From: Ascoidea asiatica
Lineage: Eukaryota; Ascomycota; Saccharomycetes; Ascoideales; Ascoideaceae
DNA length: 64,000 bases
Assembly (NCBI GenBank): GCA_001600695.1
Contig: BCKQ01000001.1
Location: forward strand, 1,330,722 to 1,394,721
Direction of reading: 5' to 3'
This document shows positions 62,281-64,000 of this stretch, in pieces. Position numbers and translations under genes: made by a program. Each line of letters starts with the position of its first letter. Position 1 is the first letter of the stretch. The notes under the pieces were generated by a model. It made no database searches. It saw only the letters and a list, made by a program, of their open reading frames with translations, and was not told the DNA's origin.

Positions 62281-64000
62281 TTATTTGACTTCCCAACTAG
62301 CGAAAACACACCATGAAACACCTCCATCAGCGACAGTTAATCCTTTCCAAATCCCATTTTCATTCAAAGTTATGCTTTTTTCCCATCCGGTATAGGTCAT
62401 CGAAGATTCCTTTTTGTTTAATGGTATGACCCTTCCTCTAGGACTTTGAATAGCTATTTTTCCTTGAATATAAGCACCCTTTGATTGATTATCCTCCGAT
62501 AAATACTGATCAACTTTGTAAATATATGTAGAATTCAAAGGTAGGCTTTCCACTTGAGGCTCCTTAACATAAATATCACTATTTTGACAATGAATGGTGG
62601 CACATCGATTAACAAATGATAAAGGCTTGTTTTTTCCTTCATGATAAAGTGGAATTGTGAAAGAAAGGGGATGGATAGATTTAGTTGACCTTTGATATCC
62701 TTTAGGACCTGATCGGATTTCTAATAATCCTGCTTCTACCATAATAGGTAAAATCGCCTTGATTTTATAAAACTTTAGGTTATGCTTCCAATATGGTTGA
62801 GCTAATGTTAATCCCCTTTTATGGAAAGCATTTCCCACACCTTGTGAGAACTCACTTAAAGGACTCAAATTAGCAAACAATTCAATGTATGTAGGAACAT
62901 GAATATCCATCTCAAATGCTTCAAGATCTTTCATTCTAGTGAATATTAAATTTAGTTTATGAATTTTTAAACGATTATTAAAGAAGTTTGGTAGGCAAAG
63001 AGGTAAACAAAAAGCTGATTCGGAATCGATAGAAGGTTGAATATGCTGCTGCTCTATAATTATAGGAATATGAGTATGAATTAGTTCTAATGGCTTACTT
63101 AAAAAGTATAAAAATGATGGTGAAAGAGAACTATTTTCTTGCGGATCTTTTCCTCTAGAAATTGCTAATTTTCCGAAAGAATCTGTAATCTCTATTGAAG
63201 AATCCTTATTATATTCTGAAACTAGAACTTTTTTCAATGGATTAGTAGAATTGGCCAAAAAACAGTCAATAAATAGCCATTCGAATTGTTCATTATCATT
63301 ATTTATATCAATCAACACAGAACTCCAGATATGATCAGCTACAGGATTTGAATTGTCACCAAATGGATCTTTGAAAACTCCTAGTATGATTTCATTTTTG
63401 ATACCCAAAAGATCTAGAAAATACTTGAATAACCATGATAATTCATATTTATTTGCAATTTTGTTTTTAAACACCTGGTTTAGATTATTTGGTTGAACCC
63501 TTATATCTGTCTGAGTCTGCAAATTTGGATTATTCACCAATTCTATCCTTTCTGTACAAAAAATATAAATAGCTCTTATTTGTTCGAGCACAGCATTATA
63601 TCTGATACCAATATCGTTTAATATAAAGGACTTGGGTGTTAAATATTGAGTCTTTAAATTTCTAATATAAGAGTCAACAAGGTTAAATTTCTCGGGATTG
63701 AAATTTAAATGATCTGACTGATGTCTATTATTTTGTTTTGGTAAAGGAGGTAAATCTTTATCTTTTATACTGGAATAAGTATGGTAATTTGATCTTAATC
63801 TAACAATTTCATTAATATTAACCTTAGTCAATATTTTTTGAGGCTCAGTTATTAAAAATCTTTCCGATTCTATACCTCTTTTGATTCTTTCTTTTTTTTC
63901 CTTTGTTGTTAATGAAGAAGATCTATTTAAGTTTAATCTACCTTCAATATAAGAAACTTCTGTATCAGACTTATCTAAATTAAAGTCATTTAATTTATTT
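62281..64000 (-). CDS. CYK3: Cytokinesis protein Cyk3, C-terminal part (5' end outside the window)
   Basis: Cyk3 acts at the bud neck in septum formation. The frame is open from 62281 (stop side) to the window edge, so about 573 C-terminal codons are visible and the true start lies beyond 64000. A TTG at 63831 is not the start; coding continues upstream with a Lys/Glu-rich stretch. The transglutaminase-like domain covers roughly 62900-63700 (HTYSSI, AVLEQIRAIYIFCTERI, ELSWLFKYFLDLLGI, NPVADHIWSSVLI). The His-Asp part is visible, whereas the catalytic Cys of true transglutaminases is not, as known for Cyk3. The usual N-terminal SH3 domain would be off the edge. S. cerevisiae Cyk3 is 885 residues. 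Confidence 0.93.
   Translation of the reverse strand, partial: NKLNDFNLDKSDTEVSYIEGRLNLNRSSSLTTKEKKERIKRGIESERFLITEPQKILTKVNINEIVRLRSNYHTYSSIKDKDLPPLPKQNNRHQSDHLNFNPEKFNLVDSYIRNLKTQYLTPKSFILNDIGIRYNAVLEQIRAIYIFCTERIELVNNPNLQTQTDIRVQPNNLNQVFKNKIANKYELSWLFKYFLDLLGIKNEIILGVFKDPFGDNSNPVADHIWSSVLIDINNDNEQFEWLFIDCFLANSTNPLKKVLVSEYNKDSSIEITDSFGKLAISRGKDPQENSSLSPSFLYFLSKPLELIHTHIPIIIEQQHIQPSIDSESAFCLPLCLPNFFNNRLKIHKLNLIFTRMKDLEAFEMDIHVPTYIELFANLSPLSEFSQGVGNAFHKRGLTLAQPYWKHNLKFYKIKAILPIMVEAGLLEIRSGPKGYQRSTKSIHPLSFTIPLYHEGKNKPLSFVNRCATIHCQNSDIYVKEPQVESLPLNSTYIYKVDQYLSEDNQSKGAYIQGKIAIQSPRGRVIPLNKKESSMTYTGWEKSITLNENGIWKGLTVADGGVSWCVFASWEVK

Noticed and set aside
1-64000. CRISPR arrays, prokaryotic operons or riboswitches
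   Set aside because: All tandem repeats are simple or coding microsatellites without unique spacers, and gene structure is eukaryotic.

Overview
The window is nuclear DNA from an ascomycete budding yeast (Saccharomycotina). Genes are close-packed and mostly intron-poor. The introns that do occur sit near the 5' end and carry TACTAAC-type branch points. The proteins match yeast families: URA2, FUR1, SAS2, ECM16, EPL1, TRM10, JIP5, DPB11, PAF1, PHO88, MON1, RRP6, CYK3, SGF11, IKS1, RSA3 and RPL42. The DNA is very AT rich, with long Asn-coding AAT/AAC tracts. CTG codons are almost absent, so the nuclear code (standard or CUG-reassigned) cannot be read from this window. The species was not identified.

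Layout. 1-7906: the tip of an unknown gene, a large Zn(II)2Cys6 regulator, and the kinase IKS1 (minus strand, one intron). 8240-14250: SGF11 (minus, one intron) and RSA3 (plus, one intron) are divergent, and a broken Ty3/gypsy-like retrotransposon with 251-bp LTRs sits in the gap between them. 14917-24255: URA2 (minus), a small two-span membrane ORF, and SAS2 (minus). 24256-32383: ECM16, RPL42 (one intron), a GH18 chitinase, tRNA-Val(UAC) and FUR1. 33864-45184: EPL1, TRM10, JIP5, DPB11 (one intron) and PAF1. 45938-55912: PHO88, an ankyrin plus dilute-domain protein, and a Cat8/Sip4-like Zn cluster regulator. 56562-64000: MON1, RRP6 and the C-terminal part of CYK3.

How the genes relate. URA2 (de novo) and FUR1 (salvage) feed the same UMP pool. 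ECM16, RSA3, JIP5, RRP6, RPL42 and TRM10 all serve ribosome or tRNA biogenesis. SGF11 (SAGA), SAS2 (SAS complex), EPL1 (NuA4) and PAF1 act on chromatin and transcription elongation. Genes are not arranged in operons. Several pairs share divergent promoters: SGF11/RSA3, SAS2/ECM16, FUR1/EPL1, TRM10/JIP5, PAF1/PHO88 and MON1/RRP6. SAS2 and ECM16 are also divergent neighbours in S. cerevisiae.

Most notable observations. (1) The URA2 protein has lost the whole defective dihydroorotase-like domain found between CPSase and ATCase in other fungi. (2) Five genes have 5'-proximal introns, three of which use AAG acceptors, and three gene starts are only found after splicing. (3) Several intergenic spacers hold sharp GC-richer islands sharing a GTCAGGTGA-like motif, CACGTG boxes and perfect palindromes. 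(4) The retrotransposon has about 98% identical LTRs but a badly broken interior and no matching target-site duplication.
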